Below are positions 35,750 through 45,575 of a DNA stretch of 64,000 nucleotides, in pieces. Position 1 is the stretch's first letter. Every line of letters begins with the position of its first letter. The stretch covers positions 16,821-80,820 of the forward strand of contig NZ_JAMXOC010000014.1 in the NCBI RefSeq assembly GCF_024721265.1. The letters are read 5' to 3'. The translations under genes and the position numbers were made by a program. The DNA comes from Ohessyouella blattaphilus (GTDB lineage Bacteria; Bacillota; Clostridia; Lachnospirales; Lachnospiraceae). The notes beneath the pieces are model-generated. The model made no database searches. It had not been told where the DNA came from and saw only the letters and a program-made list of their open reading frames with translations.

Positions 35750-37393
35750 TCAACGAGACGTTGGATTGTCATTTTTCAGCGAATGATATCCCGTCTGTCG
35801 ATATTCGTTAGGCGTCACGCCAAACTTCTTTTTGAACGCCTGGATGAAATAGCTGAAATCATTATAGCCGACCTTTTGCGCAATTTCGTACACTTTATAC
35901 TGGTCTTCCATAATCATCTGACAAGCCTTCTCCATCCGCACGTCCACCAAGATTTTCAAAAAGCTCTGATTCGTGTATCGCTTTAATAACCGGCTAACAT
36001 AGGTTCTACTCATGTGAAAATAATCAGCAAGCATGTCTAGGGTTAGGTTTTCCATGTAGTGTGTCCCGACATAAGAAATCATGTCATTCACGATGTGCTG
36101 GTACCTGTCTTCTGTATCTTTGTTATTCTGGGTGGCCAGAAGGCTAAACCCTTTCGACAAGTATTGAACAATCTCATCGATTGTTTTCGCATTACTAATC
36201 ACTTTAATTCCATTTTGTAAGAAGGAATAGTCATACTCTCGTTCCTGTATTTCACATTTTACACGGCATAAAAAGGGATACTGTAAACAGGATACTAGCA
36301 GATCCAGTGCCATATACTTACAGGCCGCTAAGTCGGATTCCTCCACTTGGAATATCTTTGCTAGTTCTTCGCATACTTCCACTAGCTGCCCCGAATATAT
36401 TTTCATAAACAGTCTTTGCTTTTTTCCCTCTGAAATACTGATGTTTCTGCTGGTCACCGCATCAAGATCGCGATATTGAACGATGGTATTTTCACCTAAA
36501 TAGATACTCTGGCTACACGCTGTGCACGCCTCTCTGTAAGCCTTAGAAATGTCTTCCGCAGCCGTCTCCACATCACTAATACCTATACAGAGCTTGTAAC
36601 GAATTAACTTTTCTGCTACCGTTTTTAGTTTTTCTGACGCCTCGACGCTCCGTCTCATACAATCCATAGAGGACATGTCCTGAGGGAATAAGAGCACAAA
36701 TCCAAATTTAAGATTCAAATCATCGTATTCACCGAGAACTTCTGAACTAAATTCGCCGAAAATTTCTTCCCCGATATTTAAGAATGCCAGCTGTTCCATC
36801 CAGTTGTTTTCTTCTCCTGAATGAGCATTTTCGCGAGTAATTGCTATACACACGTATTTTTCAATCTGTACTCCTACTGCCCGAATGCGTTCATTAAGCT
36901 CTGCTGAGGTACCAATTCTACCCTGAAGTAAATCGCTTATTAGCTTCGTACGTATATACGGTAACTCTGCTTCGAAGGTTTTCTGCAAATCTCGGTAGTA
37001 GCTCTGTACTTCGTTTTCCTTTCTTATCTCCTCGCATAACCGGCGTACTAGCTCATCTAGCTTACGGAAATTCATGGGTTTTAGCAGATAATCTGAGCCA
37101 CCCACCCGAATAGCCTCCTGTACGTATTCAAAGCTATCGTACCCAGTAAGAAACACAATGCGCAAATGGGGATTGCTTTTCTTAGCTTCGGCGGCAAATG
37201 TTAGGCCATCCATTTTGGGCATTCGTATATCAGTAAACACAAGGTCTGGGTTCAGGATTTCTAATAGCTCTAGTCCCTCCTGACCATTCTGCGAAGTACC
37301 TACTACTTCACACCCGTATTCTTCCCATGGAAAAGAAGATAGACCATCCACTATCGTGTATTCATCATCAATTATCAGTATCTTTACACTCAT
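35750..37393 (-). CDS. YesN-type response regulator, AraC output
   Basis: I choose ATG 37393 (547 residues, MSVKILIIDDE) with AGGGAG upstream over a GTG five codons earlier. The receiver holds the acidic pair IIDDE, the phospho-acceptor in PDLVFTDIRMPKMDG and the lysine in YLLKP. A long linker is followed by two AraC-type HTHs (LDMLADYFHMSRTYVSRLLK; YEIAQKVGYNDFSYFIQAFKK). The start lies within the 3' end of the kinase gene. The importer operon downstream, with an inverted repeat before its promoter, is the probable target. Confidence 0.9.
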   Translation of the reverse strand: MSVKILIIDDEYTIVDGLSSFPWEEYGCEVVGTSQNGQEGLELLEILNPDLVFTDIRMPKMDGLTFAAEAKKSNPHLRIVFLTGYDSFEYVQEAIRVGGSDYLLKPMNFRKLDELVRRLCEEIRKENEVQSYYRDLQKTFEAELPYIRTKLISDLLQGRIGTSAELNERIRAVGVQIEKYVCIAITRENAHSGEENNWMEQLAFLNIGEEIFGEFSSEVLGEYDDLNLKFGFVLLFPQDMSSMDCMRRSVEASEKLKTVAEKLIRYKLCIGISDVETAAEDISKAYREACTACSQSIYLGENTIVQYRDLDAVTSRNISISEGKKQRLFMKIYSGQLVEVCEELAKIFQVEESDLAACKYMALDLLVSCLQYPFLCRVKCEIQEREYDYSFLQNGIKVISNAKTIDEIVQYLSKGFSLLATQNNKDTEDRYQHIVNDMISYVGTHYMENLTLDMLADYFHMSRTYVSRLLKRYTNQSFLKILVDVRMEKACQMIMEDQYKVYEIAQKVGYNDFSYFIQAFKKKFGVTPNEYRQTGYHSLKNDNPTSR

Positions 37394-39197
37394 CTTCTTC
37401 TCCCTCACTAAAAAAATTGCAGATTGTATATAAATGTTGTTGGTCTTCTAAATGGGGAATCTTTAGGGTTACCGTAGTACCTGCCCCTTCTTTCGACTCA
37501 ATCTCCACACCGTATTCTTCACCGTATAAGAATTGAATCCTTTTGCTAACCGCATAAATGCCAAGATTTGTATGAAAGCGTTTCTGCTTAGCGGCCTCGT
37601 TCTCCTTCTCAGAAAATAGCTCCTCTATCCGCTCTTGCGAGATACCAACCCCATCATCTCTCACCATAATATGAATCGTCTTCTCGTATTCCTTTACAGA
37701 AATTAGGAGAGAGGTACCGCTTTGACCATTATCTAACCCGTGAATAATTGCATTTTCAACAATAGGCTGAACCACTAGCTTTGGTATCAGCTGATCCAGT
37801 AAGCTCTCATCTATATCGTAATATATTGTAAAATAGTCATGAAAACGTACTTGCTGGATATGAAGATAGTTCTTCACATAATCCAATTCCTGACCAAGAG
37901 TAATGAGGCTTTGTTTATTATTGATGCTCTCTCGTAACAGATCACTGATTGCGGATACCAAATCGCAAATTTCTCTTTCTCCCTTTTTAAAAGCCATCCA
38001 GTTAATAGCATCTAAAGTATTATACAGAAAATGTGGATTCATCTGAGACTGGAGCGTCTTGTATTCCATCTCTCTTTTTAAGATTTCCGCTTGCGTCACT
38101 TTCTGCATTAGCACCTGAATATCTTCGATTGCTGTGTTAAAAACTTCGTTCATCTTGCCAATCTCATCTTCTCTATCCACCGATAAGCGAACATCAAAAT
38201 CACCGGTTGAAAATTGGGCTAGTGCGTCAGCCGTCTCACTAATTGGCGAAGTAAGGCTCTTGGCAATCTTAGAAATCAGGATGATTCCTCCAATCAGTGC
38301 CACTAGAAGTAGTAACACCGATGCGTAGCGAAGGCCTGCTAGTTCTTTCTGTATGTATGTCAGAGGAATAACACCCATGCAGTTCCAACCAACAATCGAA
38401 GAATGTACGTAAAAGACTTCGCACTCCGTTCCACTATCTAAGCGGTACCGAAACCTGCCATCAGCTCCGTTTTCACCTTGCATCTTCTGAATCAGTTTTT
38501 CATCTACTAGGCCGCCACTAGCTAGTAGCTCTCCCTTGTAGAGAATAGACATCGTTCCGCCACTATCGAAGTTAATGCCAGAAGCCATTTTCTCGATATA
38601 ACTGCGCTTAAGTCCTACGCGGATATACCCAAGGACCTTATACGTTTGCAAATCCTTGACTTGTTTTAGAAGATGCACAGAATCCGATTGCTCGTCTTCG
38701 CTAATGAGAACCCATTTTCCCTTTGCTTCATCAGCCGTCAGCAGTAGACGTTCTTCATCTGGAATTTCTGGTTTTTCTGACCAAATCGAATAGTAGTAGT
38801 TCGTGCCATTTATCCCGTATAATTCGATATCGTTCATGGTAACACTACTATATTCCTTTAGCATGATACGTTGGATTTGCTGATCCTGTGTGTAGAAGGG
38901 ATTTTCTGACTGATAATTAGCATCTTCCGCTGGATTAAGTGTCATCTGGATTGTCGGGTTGCAGGCAATCATCTCAATTTTATTTATATTCTGCTCCATA
39001 AAGTAATCAAGCGAATTAACAAACTGCTCAACGGTCTCTTTAGCTTGCCCCATGGTCTTTTCTTCGATTATCCTAGATGAATAGAGATAAAGACCGACTT
39101 CCAAAAGGAGCACAAGTGGAATTAGAACAACTAAAAAACCTAGTATAAGTTGAATCCGAATACTTTTTTTCCTTGTTCTACTTAACTTTGCAAACAT
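37368..39197 (-). CDS. YesM-type sensor histidine kinase
   Basis: Starting at ATG 39197 (609 residues, MFAKLSRTRKK) the protein has a first membrane helix near residues 17-40, a dCache-like extracellular sensor, a second helix near 290, HAMP, the His_kinase motif SQMNPHFLYNTLDAINWMAF, and an ATPase domain with PIVENAIIHGLD and NLGIYAVSKRI. The frame is open to 39242 but the upstream residues are polar and less family-like. It overlaps the response regulator gene, so the pair is co-expressed. Confidence 0.9.
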   Translation of the reverse strand: MFAKLSRTRKKSIRIQLILGFLVVLIPLVLLLEVGLYLYSSRIIEEKTMGQAKETVEQFVNSLDYFMEQNINKIEMIACNPTIQMTLNPAEDANYQSENPFYTQDQQIQRIMLKEYSSVTMNDIELYGINGTNYYYSIWSEKPEIPDEERLLLTADEAKGKWVLISEDEQSDSVHLLKQVKDLQTYKVLGYIRVGLKRSYIEKMASGINFDSGGTMSILYKGELLASGGLVDEKLIQKMQGENGADGRFRYRLDSGTECEVFYVHSSIVGWNCMGVIPLTYIQKELAGLRYASVLLLLVALIGGIILISKIAKSLTSPISETADALAQFSTGDFDVRLSVDREDEIGKMNEVFNTAIEDIQVLMQKVTQAEILKREMEYKTLQSQMNPHFLYNTLDAINWMAFKKGEREICDLVSAISDLLRESINNKQSLITLGQELDYVKNYLHIQQVRFHDYFTIYYDIDESLLDQLIPKLVVQPIVENAIIHGLDNGQSGTSLLISVKEYEKTIHIMVRDDGVGISQERIEELFSEKENEAAKQKRFHTNLGIYAVSKRIQFLYGEEYGVEIESKEGAGTTVTLKIPHLEDQQHLYTICNFFSEGEEDECKDTDN

Positions 39198-39290
39198 AAC
39201 ATCAGAGTTTCCTTTCTGTTTAATGTCATGATTATAATGCATTCATTAATAACCTTCAAATATTATTTTGAGATTGTGCCTATGAAATAT

Positions 39291-39360
39291 AAAAAAGACC
39301 CTATGCCAGAGTGAGAGTGAGATGCGTTAACATCCCTCTCCACTGCTTGACATAGAGCCT
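39291..39360 (-). terminator. Long imperfect terminator hairpin
   Basis: On the minus strand the arms CTCTATGTCAAGCAGTGGAG (near 39357) and CATCTCACTCTCACTCTGGC plus CATAGGGTCT pair with several G-U wobbles and end in a run of six T. It ends the transcript of the 395-aa gene at 39514. The remainder of the 316-bp gap up to the kinase start shows no gene. Confidence 0.65.
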
Positions 39361-39513
39361 AAAAATGTGTGTAAACATCCTTCATAACGTTTAACGTAGA
39401 GTCGTTTCTTATTTTTTATTTGAAAATCGAATCTAAAATGGTTTTATAGCCGCTAGTCCTCGACAGAAAAAAGCTACACCGAATATAAATACGCGGGTTT
39501 ATATACCTCTCCC

Positions 39514-40701
39514 CTAATTTGCAATAAGATAAATATTATCCTTATCAAAGCCTATCTGCGAGGTATGATTATAAATATTAATCATATCATTCATTTTCTC
39601 TTCGAATACGCCTATACACGGATTTCCTAATGTCGCAAAATCGCCAACCGATTTATTCATACGCCCCTCTGCATCACCTTTCAATTTTTCTCCAGTGCTT
39701 TGCAATAATTCATCAAGATTCCCTTTCTTAACAAACGGAACTTTTTCCAACATTTTCCCTGCTGCTTCTCCTGTGTGTCCAAGCCCTTTTAGCAAATTCA
39801 CATCCAAAGCAGAATGGCTTAATTTCTCTAAATAAATAGAACACTTTCCAAACGTGTCTCTATAGGTTTCGGCTAATACATGCACTTCGTTTTTAATTCC
39901 CGAAATATACCCTTCCTTAAAATTACCACTAAGCATAATTTCAATAAGTGACGCTAGCGAGAAGGCATAAAGAGATAACCGGTAGTATTTAAATTGTTTC
40001 GCAAAATCATCAAGCACTGCGTTTACTTTCGCTTGATTTACTACCATTCGCCTTGCTCCATATACTTCGTTTACTTTTTTCTGGTAGGCAATTATATTTT
40101 TCCTAGCTGTACGCTGAATATCTAACACCATTTTATGGTTGCTATTTACAAACTGCTCATTATTCCAATTTGATTTATACTTCAAAATGATATTCAAAAG
40201 AGTCTCAACATCAGCTTCTATTTCTGACTCTTTCTCAATCTCCAAGAAAGATATTATCTGCTTACACATTTCTGAGATGTCATTAAGCTGTCGTTCAATT
40301 GAAGCTAACGCCGCGGCCATCATCAGTGTCGCTGGATCTATCGGCATTGCGGTGGATGTTGTTACTGTTTGCGTCCCCGCTTCTTTCAACTGTAAAAATT
40401 TAGACTTGTTATCTGCCGTCTTAAACGCACCCCAAAAATTGCCATTTTTAGCCGTCTTCAGAACATCTCCCACCTGTTGGTTCGCCAATCTATATAGCCC
40501 ATCCGTACTCACAGTGGTTGTCTGCGTTATTGTACGCAAAGCCGGGATGAGTGATGATACACCCACACCTAATGTAGCAAGTTCCGCTATCGGAATACAT
40601 GTCGTCTCTTCAGGTCTCAAACTCGCCCGCGCATCAAATAATAACCCTTCTGTTATTTCTACTAAATCTAATGATTCGTTATTATTAACAATGTCTCCCA
40701 C
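39514..40701 (-). CDS. Unknown 395-aa protein
   Basis: I do not recognise this family. It starts with GTG 40701 after CGGAGGAAG. The N-terminal third has a hydrophobic, alanine-rich stretch (TLMMAAALASIERQL near residue 125) leading into a predicted amphipathic/coiled-coil region with ISEMCKQIISFLEIEKESEIEAD (in two parts). A second long helical segment spans 190-260, and the C-terminal third is glycine/lysine-rich. There is no signal peptide. It lies 27 bp downstream of a broken UDG-like gene, in a likely accessory pocket between two sugar operons. Confidence 0.55.
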   Translation of the reverse strand: MGDIVNNNESLDLVEITEGLLFDARASLRPEETTCIPIAELATLGVGVSSLIPALRTITQTTTVSTDGLYRLANQQVGDVLKTAKNGNFWGAFKTADNKSKFLQLKEAGTQTVTTSTAMPIDPATLMMAAALASIERQLNDISEMCKQIISFLEIEKESEIEADVETLLNIILKYKSNWNNEQFVNSNHKMVLDIQRTARKNIIAYQKKVNEVYGARRMVVNQAKVNAVLDDFAKQFKYYRLSLYAFSLASLIEIMLSGNFKEGYISGIKNEVHVLAETYRDTFGKCSIYLEKLSHSALDVNLLKGLGHTGEAAGKMLEKVPFVKKGNLDELLQSTGEKLKGDAEGRMNKSVGDFATLGNPCIGVFEEKMNDMINIYNHTSQIGFDKDNIYLIAN

Positions 40702-40728
40702 ACTACTTCCTCCGTTCCTATTTATAGT

Positions 40729-41423
40729 TTATAAATTCTTGTTTCTAGATGACTCATATTTTTCTGCAAATTCTTCGATATACTCTTCATCAGTAACATT
40801 GTATTTTCCAAATACTGAGGGATGGCGAAAAGGAAAAGCCACTTTAAAGCGCGTGCCCTTTCCTATAAAACAGCCCTCTTTTTCGCTCTGCTTGTAAGCG
40901 TTACCGGCAGCATTTCTCCACCTCACCTTACTACTCGGCTCAAGATTAAATATTACTTGCTTAACAAATATATCATATGTCCCAAGGCAAACTATTATTT
41001 CAGGATTAATTTTAGCAATCTGATTTCTTATATATTTTTGAACTTACATACGTACTCTTTTACATCTGCGATATTTGTCCTTCCAGCGCCACTTGTCTTC
41101 TTTAGATTGATATATGCAACATGTTTTAAAGCCTCAGCATCTTCTAGATCATTTCTATTGCTTGCCACTTTGTACATTCGTGCTAAACGCCTCTTTATAG
41201 CAGCGTTTTTAAAGCCATCACCTTTTCCCTTTGCAGTATCTCTATATGATTCAATTTGATCAATAACACCGTCACTTACTGTATCATTGGCTTCTTTAAG
41301 AACAAATAGAATCTTATGATCGTAGCACTTTGGTTCAACAATCCCATCTACGTTAAAGGTATTTTTATTATAAACATCGGCTATTTTTTGTTCTTCAAAC
41401 CATTCTCTCATTTGCTCGTCCAT
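40729..41423 (-). pseudogene. Frameshifted UDG-like gene
   Basis: Two frames together give one UDG-like protein of about 230 residues. The upstream frame (41423 to 41028) holds HKILFVLKEANDTVSDG and ends at TAA in an A/T-rich run. Shifting one base continues IRNQIAKINPEIIVCLGTYD and then FPFRHPSVFGKYN to 40729. The parts align in order with the intact gene at 10040-10648 (ILKEPN, CLGNYD, HPAAR). The break is consistent with a one-base loss around 41034-41042; a sequencing error is possible. RBS AAAGGGG precedes the first ATG. Confidence 0.7.
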
Positions 41424-41659
41424 CTATTTTCCCCTTTCCGTTTTTGCATACGAGAAATCAAATACATATTTCAACCCAAACACGCACTTGAAAATGAGCC
41501 ACTCTCGTGCCACCTCCAAACCATGCTTTACGAACTATCCTAATAGTATCATGCTTTCGTTAAAATGTTAACTCTACGATATGTCTTCTTTTCGCCACAC
41601 CCATCCGTATATTCTATGGATTACAATGGGCTTTTAATCTCCGCAAATGCTATTATTTG

Positions 41660-41700
41660 CAAAGAAATCGCCAGAGTACAAACCCCTGGCGATTTCTTTG
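41660..41700. terminator. Terminator hairpin after the GH42 gene
   Basis: CAAAGAAATCGCCAG (41660-41674) and CTGGCGATTTCTTTG (41686-41700) form a perfect 15-bp stem with an 11-nt loop, T-rich on the plus-strand side. It should close the long minus-strand operon that ends at 41770. I see no gene in the rest of the 346-bp gap up to 41423. Confidence 0.7.
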
Positions 41701-41769
41701 TTTTTAGATTTTTTCTTTAATTACTTTTTTAGTCATTTTCCATTTTTATTAATATACGACCAATATGTC

Positions 41770-43821
41770 TTAACAAAATACTCTTGTTTCATAAGCTTGT
41801 AGCATAATCTTTCCCGCTACTTCTTCTTTTGTATCCATATCTACCAAACTAGACTTCAGATTAATGACCTGTTCTTCTGCTGCAAAATTTAGCACAATAT
41901 AATATTCTACACCGTCTTTTTTTCGTACCACTATTTCACACGATTCAGGTAATTCAATTAGAGACGCGTAAGGCGATAGTACCCCCGTATAATCCATAAG
42001 TTCTTTAGTGTTTTCCCGAGTAAATGTTCCGCCAAAGTGCAACACTTTCCCTTTTCCTTCTTTTCGTTCGATTAATGCCGAACTTCCTGAATAATAATTG
42101 TTCTCATAAACTGCTAGAACCTGGGCATCCGGAGATGCGACCTCAAGAATATCATTAAAAACTCCTGTGTCTACCGACTTATCTCCCCATACCATAGTCA
42201 CAGCTTTATCTGCTGGGCCAACAAAAGTATATTCTCTTACATTCGTTCCCGTAAGACTAGCTAATAACCCTGGCATCGGTGTCATTACACATTGACCATT
42301 TTCATCCTTTTGTCCCGTTCTACTTCCGAGAACGAGGATGCCCCCGTTTTGCACATATGTCTCAAGCGTATGTACCTTCTTTTCATTCAAAATCAGAGCA
42401 TGAGGATAAATCAGCACTGAATACTTTGCTAACTCTTCCCATTGAGTCTCATCCGTTATGTTAAATATATCCATTGGGGTGTGGTTAATTTGGAATGCCA
42501 CAAAGATTTCCTTCTCGCTCTGTTTTTTTAGTCGCTTATGCCACACATCCACTTGCGAATCCCAGGTATTGTCATAATCCTGAAGCATAGCCACAGATGC
42601 CTGATACTCAGCACCTACCATTTCACCAATCGCCTTGGTTCGCTCCCATATCTGTCGTACTTCTGTTAACTTCCGATTGTCTCGATTGTCGTAATCCAAT
42701 ATCCCGTGCCAGTATATTTCCGTCCCCACAGTTGCGGTGCGCCATCTGAAAAAACTCACATAATCCGCTCCGTGTGCAATACTCTGCATGGCCCAAAGCA
42801 TCATTTGTCCTGGCTTAGGAGCCGGTGCTTCCATTCTCGTATTCCACCCGTTCGCCCCTGACTGCTGCTCCATAATGCCAAAATGGGGACAAATTGAACG
42901 CACTTCCATTAGATTGCGACTCCATTTCCGATCGTTTAAGTCATCACTATTTAGTGGATTTTCCTCCAAGCAAAACGCAAAGTTAGGGTAAGAGTCATAA
43001 GTATATACATCTAAACATTGATCTTGCATTTTGTGGTTATCGAGATTTCCAAACATGCCATTGGTTGTAATAAAGTCATCTGCCTTTTTGTACTTTCTGA
43101 TAATATCACTTTGCATTTTACAAAAAGCAATGGCACTTTCCGAAACAAAGCGAATATAATCCAATGTTTGATGAGGATTTGTAGAATTGTGAATTGTCGT
43201 ACGGGGTACATAGATTTCTTCCCATGCATTATAGGTCTGATTCCAGACAATCGTCCCCCACGCTGTATTTAGTTTTTCTAACGACAAGTACTTTTTTTTC
43301 AAAAATTCACGAAACGCCAACGTGTCGCTCTCAGAATAAAACTCATCCACCTCACAATTCAATTCATTATCTATTTGCCAGCCTATGATTGCTGGATGCG
43401 CTCCATAATGTGCCGCCATCTTATCCACAATCCGCGCTGAAAGCTCTTGATATATCTTAGAATTGTAGTTATAATGCCGTCTCATTCCGTGATAAAAAGG
43501 ACTGCCATCCATTCGGCAATTCAGTACTTCAGGATATTTCTCCGTTAGCCAGACTGGTGGTGTGGCGGTGGGTGTTCCCAATATCACTTTCATTCCTTCA
43601 TCTACTGCTATTTCCATAAACTTATCGAAAAACTCAAAGTTAAATACTCCTTCTTGAGGCTCAAATTTATTCCATGCAAATTCAGCAATACGAATCGTGA
43701 AGATGCCGTTTTCCTTCATTCTACGCAAATCTTCTCCCCAGAGCTTTGAGTCCCAATGCTCTGGATAGTAACAAGTTCCTAGTTCCATTTGATTCCATTT
43801 ATACGTCTGTGCTTTTCTCAT
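41770..43821 (-). CDS. GH42 beta-galactosidase
   Basis: The 683-residue cytosolic enzyme has the GH42 three-domain layout. The TIM barrel opens MELGTCYYPEHWD, has the acid/base glutamate E153 in GWQIDNELNCE and the nucleophile glutamate in HFGIMEQQSGANGW near residue 315. It is followed by a trimerisation domain with VQNGGILVLGSRTG and a C-terminal beta domain. It hydrolyses beta-galactosides. It ends a six-gene operon with a sugar importer and a YesM/YesN pair, which fits uptake of galacto-oligosaccharides or plant galactans. Confidence 0.92.
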   Translation of the reverse strand: MRKAQTYKWNQMELGTCYYPEHWDSKLWGEDLRRMKENGIFTIRIAEFAWNKFEPQEGVFNFEFFDKFMEIAVDEGMKVILGTPTATPPVWLTEKYPEVLNCRMDGSPFYHGMRRHYNYNSKIYQELSARIVDKMAAHYGAHPAIIGWQIDNELNCEVDEFYSESDTLAFREFLKKKYLSLEKLNTAWGTIVWNQTYNAWEEIYVPRTTIHNSTNPHQTLDYIRFVSESAIAFCKMQSDIIRKYKKADDFITTNGMFGNLDNHKMQDQCLDVYTYDSYPNFAFCLEENPLNSDDLNDRKWSRNLMEVRSICPHFGIMEQQSGANGWNTRMEAPAPKPGQMMLWAMQSIAHGADYVSFFRWRTATVGTEIYWHGILDYDNRDNRKLTEVRQIWERTKAIGEMVGAEYQASVAMLQDYDNTWDSQVDVWHKRLKKQSEKEIFVAFQINHTPMDIFNITDETQWEELAKYSVLIYPHALILNEKKVHTLETYVQNGGILVLGSRTGQKDENGQCVMTPMPGLLASLTGTNVREYTFVGPADKAVTMVWGDKSVDTGVFNDILEVASPDAQVLAVYENNYYSGSSALIERKEGKGKVLHFGGTFTRENTKELMDYTGVLSPYASLIELPESCEIVVRKKDGVEYYIVLNFAAEEQVINLKSSLVDMDTKEEVAGKIMLQAYETRVFC

Positions 43822-43841
43822 TCTAATGCTTCCTGCCTTTC

Positions 43842-45575
43842 TTATTCTATTGGAAGACGAAAACTAATTGCAGTCCCCTGATTTTTTTCACTTATAATCT
43901 TAAGCCGACTTTCTTCCCCATAACACAAAATTAATCGTCGATACACATTTTTTAGCCCTATATTTTTCTTCGTATCATTCCTATCACACTGTTCGAGTAA
44001 ACTTTCTTTCTCCTCTGGCGACATGCCTACGCCATCATCACTAATATTAAAGAACAAACTCTTCTCTTCAACCTTAATTTGAATCATAAGTTTTCCTGGC
44101 TCTATTTTAGGCTCAATGCCGTGAATAATTGCATTTTCAATTAATGGTTGGAAAAGAAAATTAGGAACTCGGTAAGAATATGCACGTTCATCAATATCAT
44201 ACTCCACAGATATCTTGTCACCAAATCGTTGCTTTTGAATAAATAAATAGTCTCTTACCGTCTTTAATTCTTCTTCTAAGGTAATAAACCTTTCTTTTTT
44301 TACCATTGCTCGCAAAAGATCTGCCAAGGCAATCGTCAATTCCGAGACTTTATCACCTTCTTGGGCAATTGCCATCCAACTAATCGTGTCCAAGGTATTG
44401 TATAGAAAATGAGGGTTAATCTGCATAGATAAAAAGTCTATCTCTGCCTGCTTCTGAGTGATTTCCATTTTATAGACCTGTTCTATCAGCGTCTCGATAT
44501 TGTCCGCCATTCGGTTGTATTCTTCCCCAATTTGCCCAACCTCATCTTGCTCGCTCACCTTTACCCTCTGTGACAAGTCTCCCTTTCCAAATTTTTTCAT
44601 ACTCTCTAAGAGGTCTTGCGTTGGTTGTATCAAACGTTTTGAGGCTAATTGCACCGTAGCGATACCAAATATCAGAATCACGCACAAAGCCACACAAGAT
44701 GCTCCCATTATTTGATTCGTCCGACGATAGAAATCTTCTACTGCCACTGCCTTAACAAGCGTCCAGCCATTGGGCATCACATTTCCCACATAATAAAAGG
44801 ATTCCTTTTCATTCAAGATATCATAGCTGGACACCTCTGAAGATTCTAATTCTTTGATATCCATCGGAAAGGACTCCCCAACATAGCCATCATGAGTAGT
44901 TGACACAATAGTACCTAAGGCATCAACCAAATAGATCATTCCAGAATACTCCGTTGAATCATTTCGCAAAAAACTGTCAAGATATTCTGCTTCGTATACC
45001 ATATTTATATAACCAATTGGCTTCATCGTCTTAAGATCCAAAATCGCTTTTGCAATACAAATCGATTGCTCTGGGCCCACCAAACTCCATATCGATGTAC
45101 CATTGGCCTGATAGATTTCGTCAGTTGAAAATGCAAAATCAATACCACGACCTGTAACCTTATTTACTGAAAACACCATTTCATTCAAGGATACTACACT
45201 CATAGATACAACATTTGACGTGGCTAGTACATATGGTTCTAATTCTCGCTCTATCAATTTACTTGCATTTCGCAATTCAAACGAATTCATGTCATTCTGG
45301 TTTACGTCTTGTAGTTGATTTTGGATTACACTATTTGTCAAAATCTGCAAGTTAATATCTTCAATCGAATTGATAAAATTCTCAATGTTGTTTGTCGTCT
45401 GTTCGGTAACGTCTTCTAGATACGTTCTCGAAATTGCGGCATAGCTATAACGATAAACTGCTCCCGAAAAGAAAAATAAGATACTACCAGTAACTATAAT
45501 GAGTAAGGTAAATACCAGCAGCATTTTCTTTCTCAAACTTGCCACTTTTATTCTCTTTTCCTTATGCCCACTCAT
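43842..45575 (-). CDS. YesM-type sensor histidine kinase
   Basis: The 577-residue kinase has helices near residues 14-36 and 285-305 around an extracellular sensor, a HAMP linker (KRLIQPTQDLLESMKKFGKG), the motif MQINPHFLYNTLDTISWMAI, and an ATPase domain with PLIENAIIHGIEP and KKNIGLKNVYRRL. Its start codon overlaps the stop of the response regulator gene (TAATG). It is embedded within the importer/GH42 operon. Confidence 0.92.
   Translation of the reverse strand: MSGHKEKRIKVASLRKKMLLVFTLLIIVTGSILFFFSGAVYRYSYAAISRTYLEDVTEQTTNNIENFINSIEDINLQILTNSVIQNQLQDVNQNDMNSFELRNASKLIERELEPYVLATSNVVSMSVVSLNEMVFSVNKVTGRGIDFAFSTDEIYQANGTSIWSLVGPEQSICIAKAILDLKTMKPIGYINMVYEAEYLDSFLRNDSTEYSGMIYLVDALGTIVSTTHDGYVGESFPMDIKELESSEVSSYDILNEKESFYYVGNVMPNGWTLVKAVAVEDFYRRTNQIMGASCVALCVILIFGIATVQLASKRLIQPTQDLLESMKKFGKGDLSQRVKVSEQDEVGQIGEEYNRMADNIETLIEQVYKMEITQKQAEIDFLSMQINPHFLYNTLDTISWMAIAQEGDKVSELTIALADLLRAMVKKERFITLEEELKTVRDYLFIQKQRFGDKISVEYDIDERAYSYRVPNFLFQPLIENAIIHGIEPKIEPGKLMIQIKVEEKSLFFNISDDGVGMSPEEKESLLEQCDRNDTKKNIGLKNVYRRLILCYGEESRLKIISEKNQGTAISFRLPIE

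Noticed and set aside
41028..41050. Programmed -1 frameshift in the UDG-like gene
   Set aside because: The sequence before the stop (TTC AAA AAT ATA TAA) is not a good X XXY YYZ slippery site and no strong downstream hairpin is evident; mutation or sequencing error is simpler.
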